From Rhizobium gallicum bv. gallicum R602sp (GTDB lineage: Bacteria > Pseudomonadota > Alphaproteobacteria > Rhizobiales > Rhizobiaceae), in contig NZ_CP006880.1 in assembly GCF_000816845.1 (NCBI RefSeq), forward strand, positions 124,001 to 188,000: DNA of 64,000 bases. The letters run 5' to 3'. The position numbers were made by a program, and so were the translations under genes. Under the pieces are notes generated by a model, which was given only the letters and a program-made list of their open reading frames with translations, did no database searches and was not told the DNA's origin. Positions 37,455 to 46,023 of the stretch are shown piece after piece. The first letter of the stretch is position 1, and every line of letters starts with the position of its first letter.

Positions 37455-37808
37455 TCACGCGGCGGTAACCTTATCGGGATCAATATCCACGCCGAACGGT
37501 CGGTTCGCGAAATCCGGAGAGGTCTGCATTTGCTCGATGGATGTCCAGTTTTCCTCGAATTCGCCGAAGTTGCTGACGTTGAGCTCGATAAAGTTTCGGT
37601 CAGGATCCTCGTAGTAGAATGCGGTCTGCGCCCCCTCGTCGACGGCAAGCACCGGGACGATGCCGAGAGGCTTCAGCCGGGCATAAGTGCCGAGGAGCTC
37701 ATCGAGCGTGCGGTACGCAAAGGCAACATGCTGAAGGCGTGTATGGCGTGAACGCTCGTCGAACTCTTTCAGCAAAACCCCTTTCATACGGCAAATCAGA
37801 TCGTTCAT
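37455..37808 (-). pseudogene. C-terminal fragment of a VOC-family dioxygenase-like protein
   Basis: The 117-residue frame matches the C-terminal half of glyoxalase/extradiol dioxygenase-like (VOC) proteins. RHTRLQHVAFAYRTLDELLG gives the metal-binding His, and GAQTAFYYEDPDRNFIELNV gives the metal-binding Glu. The N-terminal module is missing; the first ten codons are unrelated and the frame begins exactly where the Fic relic on the other strand starts. This looks like a rearrangement junction near 37800. It is unlikely to be active. Confidence 0.6.
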
Positions 37809-37971
37809 ATGACGGGCCTTTCTGCGCCGACTGTCAATGCAGCGCTCGCTGACTTGGAGCGTTTGGGGATTGTCGACGAGGTGACAGGTCGCAAGCGTGG
37901 CCGTGTTTTCAGCTACCCTAGATATCCCGCAATCTTAAGCGAAGGCACTGATCCCCCTGCCTGCGACGTGA
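37809..37971 (+). pseudogene. C-terminal relic of a Fic-family protein
   Basis: The frame reads LSAPTVNAALADLERLGIVD and then GRKRGRVFSYPRY and LSEGTDP, which is the winged-helix tail found at the end of Fic/DOC-family AMP-transferases. The catalytic Fic domain is absent. A run of five C at 37953-37957 shifts the frame just before the expected end; with four C the protein would stop at TGA 37971. Both the truncation and the indel mark it as a relic. Confidence 0.6.
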
Positions 37972-37980
37972 CTAAATCAC

Positions 37981-38013
37981 CGGTCGCAAGTTCGAATCTC
38001 TTCAAGGCGCTCC
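37981..38013. repeat. tRNA-3'-end-like sequence, right copy
   Basis: This is the partner of the copy at 30045-30077: CGGTC, five bases, TTCGAATC, two bases, TTCAAGGCG. It follows the Fic relic directly. The two copies enclose about 7.9 kb holding the oxidoreductase cassette. No complete tRNA can be folded here. Confidence 0.35.
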
Positions 38014-38146
38014 TTGTTGGTCTGAGCGTGAGAACATTCGCGTGTTCGTGCAACGGGCAACGATTTCATGGAAATCGCAAAGGGGACGCAACTTGCAAAA
38101 TATCCCAGTCTCCTACACTCTCCCGTTGCGAGCGGGGGAGGGAACT

Positions 38147-38341
38147 ATGGGATTTGTCGATATAAGCGGACAGGTGGATGTCTTCCAATATTGGCCGCAC
38201 GGCGGCTCTGATGTTGACACACTGAAATTCGTCCCCGACTTGGCGACGGCCACCTACCACTCGGACGGCGGCCCAGTGAATGTCAGGACATTCTTCGAGC
38301 GCGGCGGCGCGGTTCAAGCCCTATTCCGAGCCACGCCGTAA
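38147..38341 (+). pseudogene. Truncated start of a nuclease-like gene
   Basis: ATG 38147 is preceded by GGGAGG with good spacing. The 64-codon frame starts MGFVDISGQVDVFQYWPHGG and continues with SDVDTLKFV, which resembles my memory of the N-terminus of a family of SNase-like proteins (xSGxxDxxQFWPxGxSDADT). It runs into the 3' end of the convergent permease gene at 38314 and stops, so the body of the protein is missing. A truncated gene at a rearrangement junction is the best explanation. Confidence 0.4.
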
Positions 38342-39345
38342 GTCAGGGCGAGCGCGCCGACCAGAACCGCACCTTTGATGAAATCCTGCGTGTAGTAAGG
38401 TGCATTGAGCATGGTCATTCCGTTGAGCAACACACCGACGAACACCGCGCCGACGATGGTGCCGACGACGTTCGGACGGCGCAGGCCGAGCACGGCGAAG
38501 CCAATCAAAGCGGCCGCCACCGAATCCATCAGCAACGATCCGCCCGAGGAAACGTCACCGCGCCCGACACGCGCAGCCACGATAATCCCGCCCAAGGCGG
38601 CGAGGGCGCCCGATACGACATAGGCGATCGTCTTGATGCGTGACGTGTCGGCTCCGGCGAGACGCGTTGCCATTTCGTTGCCGCCCGTGGCGAACAGCAA
38701 CCGGCCGAAACGGGTGCGTTCGGTTAGGATGAACAGGAGTGCCGCGACGATGAGCATGAGGAGCACCGGCAACGGCACCGTTTCCAGGAAACTTGACCGT
38801 CCAATCATCAGAAACAGCGGATCGATCTTGCCGGATGCCTTCGATCCATCCGGAAGGATAAGCCCAACCGATATCGAGCGCCCTGCCGTGGGAATAAGCT
38901 GAAGCCCAGCCAGTAGAAACATCGTCGCGAGCGTTGCCAGAAGGTCTGGTACCTTCAACTTGACGATGAGAAACGCGTTCGCAAAACCAACGAGCGCGCC
39001 AAAGGCGAGCACAAGGGCAGTTGTTTCTAGCGCGCCGAGGCCAAGGACGATCATCAAATAGCTTGCCGCCATGACGCTCGATGCTGCAACCGCGCCGACC
39101 GACAGGTCAAAGCCGCCGATCGCCAGTGTCACCGTGACGCCCGCGCCGATGATGGCGACGACGGACACGGATTGCAGGATGCTCATCAGATTGGCGAGCG
39201 TCATGAAGGCTGGCTGTGCGACCGAAAAGACCACGATGACCCCGCCGAGAAGCAGGAAGACCGAGCCGCGTCTTACGGCCTCGCGCAGGATTTCAAGAGG
39301 CTGCGCCGGTCGATGCGCCTGAAGTTCGTTGTGGCTTGCGGTCAT
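38314..39345 (-). CDS. CUT2 (ribose-type) ABC permease
   Basis: The 343-residue protein is an RbsC/AraH-type permease. It has eight to ten membrane segments and the family signature GAGVTVTLAIGGFDLSVGAV near residue 68-87, plus VAAALIGFAVLGLRRPNVVG near the end. It pairs with the ATPase gene through an ATGA overlap. The divergent periplasmic binding protein at 41089 probably completes the system. Although the family usually imports sugars, the surrounding genes all concern organosulfur use, so the substrate may be a sulfur-containing compound. Confidence 0.85.
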   Translation of the reverse strand: MTASHNELQAHRPAQPLEILREAVRRGSVFLLLGGVIVVFSVAQPAFMTLANLMSILQSVSVVAIIGAGVTVTLAIGGFDLSVGAVAASSVMAASYLMIVLGLGALETTALVLAFGALVGFANAFLIVKLKVPDLLATLATMFLLAGLQLIPTAGRSISVGLILPDGSKASGKIDPLFLMIGRSSFLETVPLPVLLMLIVAALLFILTERTRFGRLLFATGGNEMATRLAGADTSRIKTIAYVVSGALAALGGIIVAARVGRGDVSSGGSLLMDSVAAALIGFAVLGLRRPNVVGTIVGAVFVGVLLNGMTMLNAPYYTQDFIKGAVLVGALALTYGVARNRA

Positions 39346-40823
39346 GCGGTCAACTGTCCTTCTGGCGCATACATTGCATCGTCGGCCCCTTCAAAGAGGC
39401 TGTGATTGGAAATATGAACCATGCGATCTGCAACCTCATATGCCTCCTCCGGATCGGAGGTCGCGATCAGGGTGGCGCGGTCGCGATGGTCGCGAAGGAT
39501 GTGGATAATGTCTTGCCGGGCGCCGACATCCACGCCTTGAAACGGCTCGTCAAGGAGCAGGAGCCGGCTGGGTTCGGCTTCCCATCGGGCAAGGACGGCC
39601 TTCTGCTGGTTGCCGCCCGAGAGCGACCATATGGAAGCCCGCGGACCTTGCGCCTTGATGCCGAGTCGCCGGATGGCCGCCACGGCCTCGCGCGTCTCCC
39701 GGCCGGAGTAAAGAAAACCCGATGGATACCATCGCTTGAGATGCGGAAGGCTGATCGTTGCAGCCAGGCTTTCGCCCGGCCACCCAGCGGGAATGAGCGA
39801 TGACCGGTGGCGGTCTTCGGCGGCCATGACAACCCCCGCCGCGATGGCTTCCGCCGGGCCGGCGGGGTGGTAGGCGCGCCCGTCGAGACGCATGCTGCCT
39901 GCTGCAAGCGCGCCTCTTCCGAAGATCGCCGACAGGAGGCGGCTCTTGCCAGCGCCGAGGACGCCGGTGATCGCCACCACTTCACCTTCGTGAACAGTAA
40001 AATCAAACGGCCGGCTGCCGGGTAGAAGTACCGCCTGTTTCAGTTCAAGGACGGGGCGGCCGGATAGTGCCCTTCGGTCAGGACGTGCCGATTTCAGTGG
40101 CCGGCCAATCATCGTTTCGATGGCGGCCCCAAAATCGATGGGACGCGTAAAAGTGCCGACATCCCGGCCGCCGCGCAGCACCACCACGTGATCGGCGAGA
40201 GACATGAGATCGGTGGTTCGATGGGAGATATAAAGGATCGCAATGCCGCGCGACTTCAGCACGCGCAAGAATGTGTAAAGGCGTTGGCTCTCGTTCGATG
40301 ACAGACTTGCCGTCGGCTCATCGAGAATAAGCAGTTCGGCCTTGTTGGAAAGAGCGCGCGCAATGGCGACGAGTTGGCGATCTGCGGTGCCGAGATCGCC
40401 AAAGCGGCGCTCGAGCGGTAGCGTGATGCCGACTTCATCGAGAATGCGCGCGGCTGCACGGCGAACCGAAGCGGCAGACAGGAAAAAAGGCTCCCGCCCG
40501 TCGACGTAACGATCGAGCAGAAGCGCGTCGGCCACCGTCAGATCGGGAATACCAACAACATCCGTTGATTGGTGCACGGTCACTACGCCGCTGCGGGCTG
40601 CCTCGGCGGGGCTATTGGGCTGAAAGAGGGCGCCTTTCCAAAAAATGATGCCGCTGTCGGCGCGGTGGACACCGGAGAGTACCTTGACGAGTGTCGATTT
40701 ACCCGCGCCGTTCGCGCCCATCAGCGCGACGATCTCTCCCGCCTGCAGCGAAAGGGACGCATCGGCCAGGGCAAGGGTTGAGCCGAACGAAAGGGAAAGA
40801 GACTGGATGTCGAGCAGGGGCAT
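39342..40823 (-). CDS. CUT2 ABC transporter ATPase (two NBDs)
   Basis: The 493-residue protein from ATG 40823 has two ATP-binding halves as in RbsA. The first has GANGAGKSTLVKVLSG, a DLGTADRQLVAIARAL signature region and LLILDEPTASLSSNE. The second has a degenerate Walker A (GVLGAGKSRLLSAI), LSGGNQQKAVLARW and LLLLDEPFQGVDVG. The unequal halves are normal for CUT2 ATPases. A TTG 57 bases upstream could extend it. Expression is probably from the divergent region 40824-41088, which contains two related 20-bp motifs. Confidence 0.85.
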   Translation of the reverse strand: MPLLDIQSLSLSFGSTLALADASLSLQAGEIVALMGANGAGKSTLVKVLSGVHRADSGIIFWKGALFQPNSPAEAARSGVVTVHQSTDVVGIPDLTVADALLLDRYVDGREPFFLSAASVRRAAARILDEVGITLPLERRFGDLGTADRQLVAIARALSNKAELLILDEPTASLSSNESQRLYTFLRVLKSRGIAILYISHRTTDLMSLADHVVVLRGGRDVGTFTRPIDFGAAIETMIGRPLKSARPDRRALSGRPVLELKQAVLLPGSRPFDFTVHEGEVVAITGVLGAGKSRLLSAIFGRGALAAGSMRLDGRAYHPAGPAEAIAAGVVMAAEDRHRSSLIPAGWPGESLAATISLPHLKRWYPSGFLYSGRETREAVAAIRRLGIKAQGPRASIWSLSGGNQQKAVLARWEAEPSRLLLLDEPFQGVDVGARQDIIHILRDHRDRATLIATSDPEEAYEVADRMVHISNHSLFEGADDAMYAPEGQLTA

Positions 40824-40900
40824 CACGTTACGGGTTCCGAACCTTCGCCTTTTTCGTATCCTAGTAAGCGGCCGAGACAAGGTGCGGCATGCGATAGTTG

Positions 40901-41042
40901 ATAAATTTTGTAGAAAATATTTCCCGGCAACGCATTGCTCATAAGTGAGGGCTCGTTCCTGGTTATTGGGCCGCCCGGCAAAATTAGTTCGCTCACGTCC
41001 ATTTTGGCGCGAATTATTATTTATAAAAATTGTAGACTATAT
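40901..41042. promoter_or_regulatory. Two related 20-bp motifs in the divergent ABC promoter region
   Basis: ATAAATTTTGTAGAAAATAT at 40901-40920 and ATAAAAATTGTAGACTATAT at 41023-41042 match at 16 of 20 positions in the same orientation. One lies about 80 bp before the minus-strand ATPase gene and the other about 45 bp before the plus-strand binding-protein gene. Similar AT-rich sequences precede other operons of the sulfur region. They may be binding sites of a shared regulator. Confidence 0.5.
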
Positions 41043-41088
41043 GGATGATTGGTATTGCCGATAACCGCTTTCAATGGGGACGCTTTAC

Positions 41089-42135
41089 ATGAATCCGATC
41101 GTTCGTTTCGCACTCGCTTCTTTTGCCGCACCACTGGCCATTGCGTTGCCGGCACTTGCTGACGGATTGAAAGGTGCGCCTGCACCGTTCGATAAAGGCG
41201 GGGTCAAGGTTGCGCTCATCAGCTACATCTCGGCCGGTGATTTTTTTCAGGCCTGTCAGGCGGGCGCGGAAGCGCAGGCAAAATCTCTCGGCATCGACCT
41301 GCGCATCTTTGCCGGCCGCCAGGATGCCGGCGAGCAGCGGGAACAAATCCTTCAAGCGATCAACCTCGGTGTCGAGGGTATCGTGATCGACCACGGTCTT
41401 CCCGAGTCGTTGAGCGACGTGGTCGATCAGGCGCTCGCAAAGAATATCAAGGTCGTTGCCTTCGACGTTAATCTGAACAATCCCAAGATTCCGCAGGTCG
41501 AGCAGTCCGATCATCGCCTTGCACAACTCGCGCTCGACCAGGCGATCAAGGACAACGGCAACAGCTTCAAGGCCGGTTACGTCTATGTTGCAGGCTTCGC
41601 ACCGCTCGACCGGCGCAATGAGATCTGGGACAAGGTCAAGGCTGCCAATCCGGATATCGCCGAGACGGTTCGCTTTGGCAACGTCAGCGACACGACGGCC
41701 GTGACAACCGCAGACCAGGCGAAGGCAGCGCTGCGCGCCAATCCCGATATCTCCGTCGTCTTTGCGCCCTACGACGAATTCGCGCGTGGTGTCAAACTGG
41801 CGCTGACCGATCTGGGCCTCGCCGAGAAGGTGAAAATCTATTCGGCCGATATATCGACGGCAGACATTCAGGAGATCACCGAACCGGGCAGTCCTTGGAT
41901 CGCAACTGCTGCAACCAACCCTGCCGTTGTCGGCGCGGTCTCGATTCGGGCTGCTGCCTTGCAGATCGCAGGGGAGACCGTTCCGCAAAATATCGTGGTC
42001 GAGCCGGTGCTCCTGACCCAGGACCAACTCCGCTCAGCGAACGTTCAGACGATTGAGGATCTCGCCAAGAAGATCCCCGCCTTCTCCACGAGTGCGGCTG
42101 CGACGGCCGACTGGATACCCGCCGCTGCGTTTTGA
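41089..42135 (+). CDS. Periplasmic sugar-type (CUT2) ABC binding protein
   Basis: The 348-residue protein from ATG 41089 (GGGGA eight bases upstream) has a signal peptide ending ALPALAD. Its type I periplasmic-binding fold shows VALISYISAGDFFQACQAGA, GVEGIVIDHGLPESLSD and SVVFAPYDEFARGV. It belongs to the RbsB/Peripla_BP_4 group. The permease and ATPase are encoded divergently at 38314-40823, and all three probably form one importer. The ligand is not known. Confidence 0.85.
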   Translation: MNPIVRFALASFAAPLAIALPALADGLKGAPAPFDKGGVKVALISYISAGDFFQACQAGAEAQAKSLGIDLRIFAGRQDAGEQREQILQAINLGVEGIVIDHGLPESLSDVVDQALAKNIKVVAFDVNLNNPKIPQVEQSDHRLAQLALDQAIKDNGNSFKAGYVYVAGFAPLDRRNEIWDKVKAANPDIAETVRFGNVSDTTAVTTADQAKAALRANPDISVVFAPYDEFARGVKLALTDLGLAEKVKIYSADISTADIQEITEPGSPWIATAATNPAVVGAVSIRAAALQIAGETVPQNIVVEPVLLTQDQLRSANVQTIEDLAKKIPAFSTSAAATADWIPAAAF

Positions 42136-42190
42136 CAGATGGCCGTCTGTCGCGCGCGCCCGGTGAGACCGGAATGATAGGCTTAAACCC

Positions 42191-42217
42191 GGGCAAACGC
42201 CGGTTAGGCGTTTGCCC
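42191..42217. terminator. Perfect 11-bp hairpin after the binding-protein gene
   Basis: GGGCAAACGCC at 42191-42201 is followed by a five-base loop and its exact inverted repeat GGCGTTTGCCC at 42207-42217. It lies 55 bp after the binding-protein stop and ahead of the next promoter. No long T run follows, so Rho-independent action is likely but not certain. Confidence 0.7.
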
Positions 42218-42340
42218 ATCGCTGTGTTCGGGATCAATGCGTTGGCTTCCGGCATTTCCTCAAGCCCCGGTTTTTGAGTGACGATTTTCTCCTTGGCGAT
42301 CGCAAACGAAATCTCCTTCCTCGCGACAGATAAAGACTAC

Positions 42341-42361
42341 TGAAACTATAGACAATATATT
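42341..42361. promoter_or_regulatory. AT-rich motif before the second CUT2 operon
   Basis: CTATAGACAATATATT at 42346-42361 lies about 20 bp before the start of the second binding-protein gene, close enough to include the -10 region. Its core (TATAGACAAT, or ATTGTCTATA on the other strand) resembles motifs before the other sulfur operons. Confidence 0.4.
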
Positions 42362-42381
42362 CTTGATCACTGGAGATGGGC

Positions 42382-43392
42382 ATGAGCGAAAAATCAATTC
42401 TGGGCAGGTTCGCCCGCCGGGATATTTTGAAATGGTCGGCGGTCGCCGGGGCGGCAGCTGCGGGCACAACGCTGCTCAGCGGCACGGTCGCCTTCGCTGC
42501 TGAAGAGGGATCGCTGAAAGGTAAGCGCATCGGCATCAGCACCGCTGGAACCGATCATTTTTTTGACCTCCAGGCCTATAATGCCCAGATCGAAGAGGTG
42601 AAGCGTCTTGGTGGAGAACCAATCGCCGTCGATGCTGGCCGCAATGACGGCAAGCTCGTTTCCCAACTCCAGACGCTGATTGCTCAGAAGCCGGATGCGA
42701 TCGTCCAGCTTCTTGGGACCCTGACGGTCATCGATCCCTGGCTGAAGAGGGCACGGGAAGCCGGCATCCCGGTATTGACCATCGATGTCGGATCGACCAA
42801 TTCGCTGAACAACTCGACCTCGGACAATTGGGGGATCGGAAAAGATCTCGCTTTGCAGCTGGTCTCGGATATTGGGGGCGAGGGTAATATCGTCGTCTTC
42901 AACGGCTTCTACGGCGTGACGCCCTGTGCGATCCGTTACGACCAACTCGTCAACGTCGTGAAATATTTCCCGAAGGTCCAGATCATTCAGCCGGAACTGA
43001 GGGACGTCATTCCGAACACGGTACAGGACGCCTTCGCACAGGTGACCGCGATCCTCAACAAGTATCCGGAGAAGGGATCGATCAAGGCGATCTGGTCGGC
43101 CTGGGATATTCCGCAGCTCGGCGCCACGCAGGCGCTCGTCGCCGCCGGCCGCACCGAGATCAAGACGTACGGCGTCGACGGCAGTCCGGAGGTGTTGCAG
43201 CTCGTTGCCGATCCGAACTCGCCGGCTGCTGCGGACGTTGCCCAGCAGCCAGCCGAGCTTGGTCGTACCGCCATCCGCAATGTCGCGCGCCTGCTGGCAG
43301 GCGAAACGCTGCCGCGTGAGACCTATGTTCCGGCTCTCCTTGCGAACAAGGGCAATGTCGGCGAGGTCTCCAAGAAACTTGGCATCGGCTGA
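42382..43392 (+). CDS. Tat-exported CUT2-type ABC binding protein
   Basis: The 336-residue protein starts at ATG 42382 (GGAG six bases upstream). Its signal has a twin-arginine motif, GRFARRDILKWSAVAGAAAA, suggesting export in folded form. The mature part has the type I binding fold (GKRIGISTAGTDHFFDLQAY, KPDAIVQLLGT, AIWSAWDIPQLGATQAL). It opens a seven-cistron series: binding protein, ATPase, two permeases, SfnB-like oxidase and SnaA-like monooxygenase, all on the plus strand. That linkage points to import of an organosulfur compound rather than a plain sugar. Confidence 0.85.
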   Translation: MSEKSILGRFARRDILKWSAVAGAAAAGTTLLSGTVAFAAEEGSLKGKRIGISTAGTDHFFDLQAYNAQIEEVKRLGGEPIAVDAGRNDGKLVSQLQTLIAQKPDAIVQLLGTLTVIDPWLKRAREAGIPVLTIDVGSTNSLNNSTSDNWGIGKDLALQLVSDIGGEGNIVVFNGFYGVTPCAIRYDQLVNVVKYFPKVQIIQPELRDVIPNTVQDAFAQVTAILNKYPEKGSIKAIWSAWDIPQLGATQALVAAGRTEIKTYGVDGSPEVLQLVADPNSPAAADVAQQPAELGRTAIRNVARLLAGETLPRETYVPALLANKGNVGEVSKKLGIG

Positions 43393-43466
43393 TCCTCCCA
43401 AGCCATGCCCGGACCGCGGCGTTTGTGCCGCGGTCTGTCTCAATTCACCCAGCCAAGGAGGATTTC

Positions 43467-44993
43467 ATGACGGCTGCGACGGACGCGATCATCCGGCTGA
43501 CGGGGATCGAAAAGAGTTTCGGCGGCGCAAGAGCGCTTTCGGGCGTGTCGTTTGCCGTGGCGCGCGGTACGGTGCACGGGCTGGTCGGGCAGAACGGGGC
43601 CGGAAAGTCAACCTTAATCAAACTGCTCGCCGGCCTGCACAAAGCGGACGCGGGCGTGATCGAATTCGATGGCCGGTCTTACGAGCGCTTGACGCCGCAT
43701 CTTGCCGAAGAGCTTGGAATCCACTTCATCCATCAGGACCGGTTGCTGGTGCCGACCTTTACTGTCGGAGAGGCGCTCTTTCTCGGCCGCGAGCTGCGCA
43801 TTGCCGGCACGCCTTTTCTCGATCGCCGCCTCATGCAACGCCGTGCCGCCGAAGTTCTGGACAGATATTTCGGCTTGCGCCTGCCCAATTCCACTTTGAT
43901 CGCCGAGCTTTCGACCGCGGAAAAGCAGATCATCCAGATCACCCGCGCGCTCTTGAATGCGCCGAAGGTGCTTGTGTTCGACGAGCCGACGGCGGCGCTT
44001 GTCCGGCGTGAGGCCGATATCCTCTTCAAGCTGATCCGCAGGTTGCGTGAGGACGGCATCACCGTCATCTACATCTCTCATTATCTCGGTGAGATCGAAG
44101 GGCTGTGCGACACGGTGACGGTGCTGCGCAATGGCCGAGACGTCGCGACCGTTCGCGTTTCTGAAGCCACGGCCGCCGAAATCGCCGGGCTGATGGTCAA
44201 CCGTGAGGTCGGCGAGCTCTACCCCAAGCGCCAGAGCGTTTTGGGCGAGACGCTGTTGCGCGTCGAAGGCTTGTCTTTGCCGGGACACTTCAGCGGGATT
44301 GATCTGACCATGCGCCGAGGCGAGATTCTGGGCCTTACGGGGCTGCTTGGCTCTGGCGCGAAGGAACTGATGCGGGCGCTGTTCGGTCTGGAAGCCGTGG
44401 CAGAGGGCTTTGTCGAGGTGGAAGGCAAAACCGTGTTGGCGGCGAGCCCGGCGCAAGCCGCGCGCCGTCGGATCGCTCTCGTACCGGAGGACCGGCGCCG
44501 CCACGGCGTAGCGCTGGACCTTAGTGTCGCAGAGAACACGACGCTCGCCAGTCTCGGCCGCTTTACGCGCGCCGGTCTTCTCGATACTCGCGCCGAAAAC
44601 GCCGAAGCCGATAGGCTGATGAAGCGGCTCCAGATCAAGGCCGAGAGCCGCGAGGCTCTGGTGCGAACGCTGTCCGGCGGCAACCAGCAGAAGGTAGCGA
44701 TCGCCAAATGGCTGAGCCGTCATTCCGAGATCTATCTGCTCGACGAGCCGACGGTCGGGGTCGATATCGCTGCAAAAGCAGAGATCTATTCATTGGTTGC
44801 AGAGCTCGTGGAGCGCGGCGCCGGCGTTCTCGTCCTCTCATCCGACTTGCCGGAACTTCTGGGAATCACCGATCGCATCCTTGTTCTTTTCCGCGGCCGC
44901 ATCGTCCGCGAATTTGTCTCGAAAGATACGGCAGTCGATGAGGTGCTTGCGAAGGTAACCGGTTCATCGGAGGAGCTTCGTCATGCTGGTTGA
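43467..44993 (+). CDS. CUT2 ABC transporter ATPase (two NBDs)
   Basis: The 508-residue protein starts at ATG 43467 with GGAGG five bases upstream. The first NBD has GQNGAGKSTLIKLLAGLHKA, a Q-loop HQDRLLVPT and VFDEPTAALVRREA. The second has GLLGSGAKELMRALFG (degenerate Walker A, usual for this family), LSGGNQQKVAIAKWLSRHSE and LLDEPTVGVDI. It energises the two permeases encoded next; its end overlaps the first permease start by 11 bp. Confidence 0.9.
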   Translation: MTAATDAIIRLTGIEKSFGGARALSGVSFAVARGTVHGLVGQNGAGKSTLIKLLAGLHKADAGVIEFDGRSYERLTPHLAEELGIHFIHQDRLLVPTFTVGEALFLGRELRIAGTPFLDRRLMQRRAAEVLDRYFGLRLPNSTLIAELSTAEKQIIQITRALLNAPKVLVFDEPTAALVRREADILFKLIRRLREDGITVIYISHYLGEIEGLCDTVTVLRNGRDVATVRVSEATAAEIAGLMVNREVGELYPKRQSVLGETLLRVEGLSLPGHFSGIDLTMRRGEILGLTGLLGSGAKELMRALFGLEAVAEGFVEVEGKTVLAASPAQAARRRIALVPEDRRRHGVALDLSVAENTTLASLGRFTRAGLLDTRAENAEADRLMKRLQIKAESREALVRTLSGGNQQKVAIAKWLSRHSEIYLLDEPTVGVDIAAKAEIYSLVAELVERGAGVLVLSSDLPELLGITDRILVLFRGRIVREFVSKDTAVDEVLAKVTGSSEELRHAG

Positions 44994-46023
44994 CGCCGCA
45001 CTCAGTCCCGCGGACAACACGACCGTCACACAGCCGTCCCGTGCGCCGGCTGGACGGTTTAGCCGCCGTCTGACGACATTGATACTTCGGGGCGGCTCGC
45101 TTGCGGTTTTCGCGGCCGTGCTGATTTTTTTCTCCGTCTCTGCGCCTTACTTTCTTTCGCTCGGCAATGTCGGCAACGTGCTGGCGCAATCGGCAATCGC
45201 CGGAGTGCTTGCAGTGGGGCTTACCGTCGTCATCATCGCAGGCGGCGGCAATGTCGTCACTGGCGGTATCGATCTTTCGCTGGCGGCCAATATGGGGTTC
45301 AGCGCCGCAGTTTACGCCGCGCTTTCGCAGGCGGGACACGGGGATGCAGTAGCGGTGGCCGGCGCGCTTGCATCCGGGATTGCCATCGGCACGGTCAATG
45401 CCTTGGCAATCACCCTTGCCGGGATCATTCCGCTGCTCGCGACACTCGGAGTGATGAATATCGTCGCCGGGCTGGAGCTCGTCCTGACCCAGAACACGGT
45501 CATCCCCGCAACCGGCGACCTTTTGACGGTCCTCTCCGGCATTGGTCCGTTCGACGTGCCTGCGCTTGCCTACGTGCTGATCGGCTTTGCGGCGGTTGTC
45601 GCGCTCGTGGTGCAGGCAACGCCACTCGGCCTACGGCTATACGCCGTTGGCGAGTTTCCTGAGGCAGCGCGGGCTTCCGGCCTTTCCATCCGGCCTTTTA
45701 TCGTCGGCTCGTTTGTCTTCAGTGGTCTGTGCGGCGGCATCGCCGGCATACTCTCCGTCTCTTATCTCAGCGGTAGCTCGACAGGGGCGGGAGAGTTTCT
45801 TTTGCCGGTGATCGTTATCGCATTGCTCGGCACCGTGTTTTCGCGGCGCCTGGTGCCGACGATCACAGGCACGCTGCTTTCCGCGCTTTTCGTCGGCTTC
45901 CTCGTTAACGGCTTCCAGTTACTCAATCTGTCGAGCACTCTCGTCAGCGGCATCCAAGGCGTTCTGATCCTGATCGTCGTTTCTGCAACAACGCTTTTGC
46001 GGAAACAGGAGACCCGCACATGA
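44983..46023 (+). CDS. CUT2 ABC permease, first of two
   Basis: The 346-residue RbsC-like permease has about ten membrane segments and the signature GLTVVIIAGGGNVVTGGIDL. It overlaps the ATPase gene by 11 bp and the second permease by 4 bp (ATGA), so expression is tightly coupled. The two permease genes would form a heterodimer, in contrast to the single permease of the first CUT2 set. Confidence 0.85.
   Translation: MLVDAALSPADNTTVTQPSRAPAGRFSRRLTTLILRGGSLAVFAAVLIFFSVSAPYFLSLGNVGNVLAQSAIAGVLAVGLTVVIIAGGGNVVTGGIDLSLAANMGFSAAVYAALSQAGHGDAVAVAGALASGIAIGTVNALAITLAGIIPLLATLGVMNIVAGLELVLTQNTVIPATGDLLTVLSGIGPFDVPALAYVLIGFAAVVALVVQATPLGLRLYAVGEFPEAARASGLSIRPFIVGSFVFSGLCGGIAGILSVSYLSGSSTGAGEFLLPVIVIALLGTVFSRRLVPTITGTLLSALFVGFLVNGFQLLNLSSTLVSGIQGVLILIVVSATTLLRKQETRT

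Noticed and set aside
41071..42027. A 318-codon minus-strand frame opposite the CUT2 binding protein, and similar ones opposite 42382-44993
   Set aside because: Antisense to well-supported genes with signal peptides and motifs; no recognisable domain.
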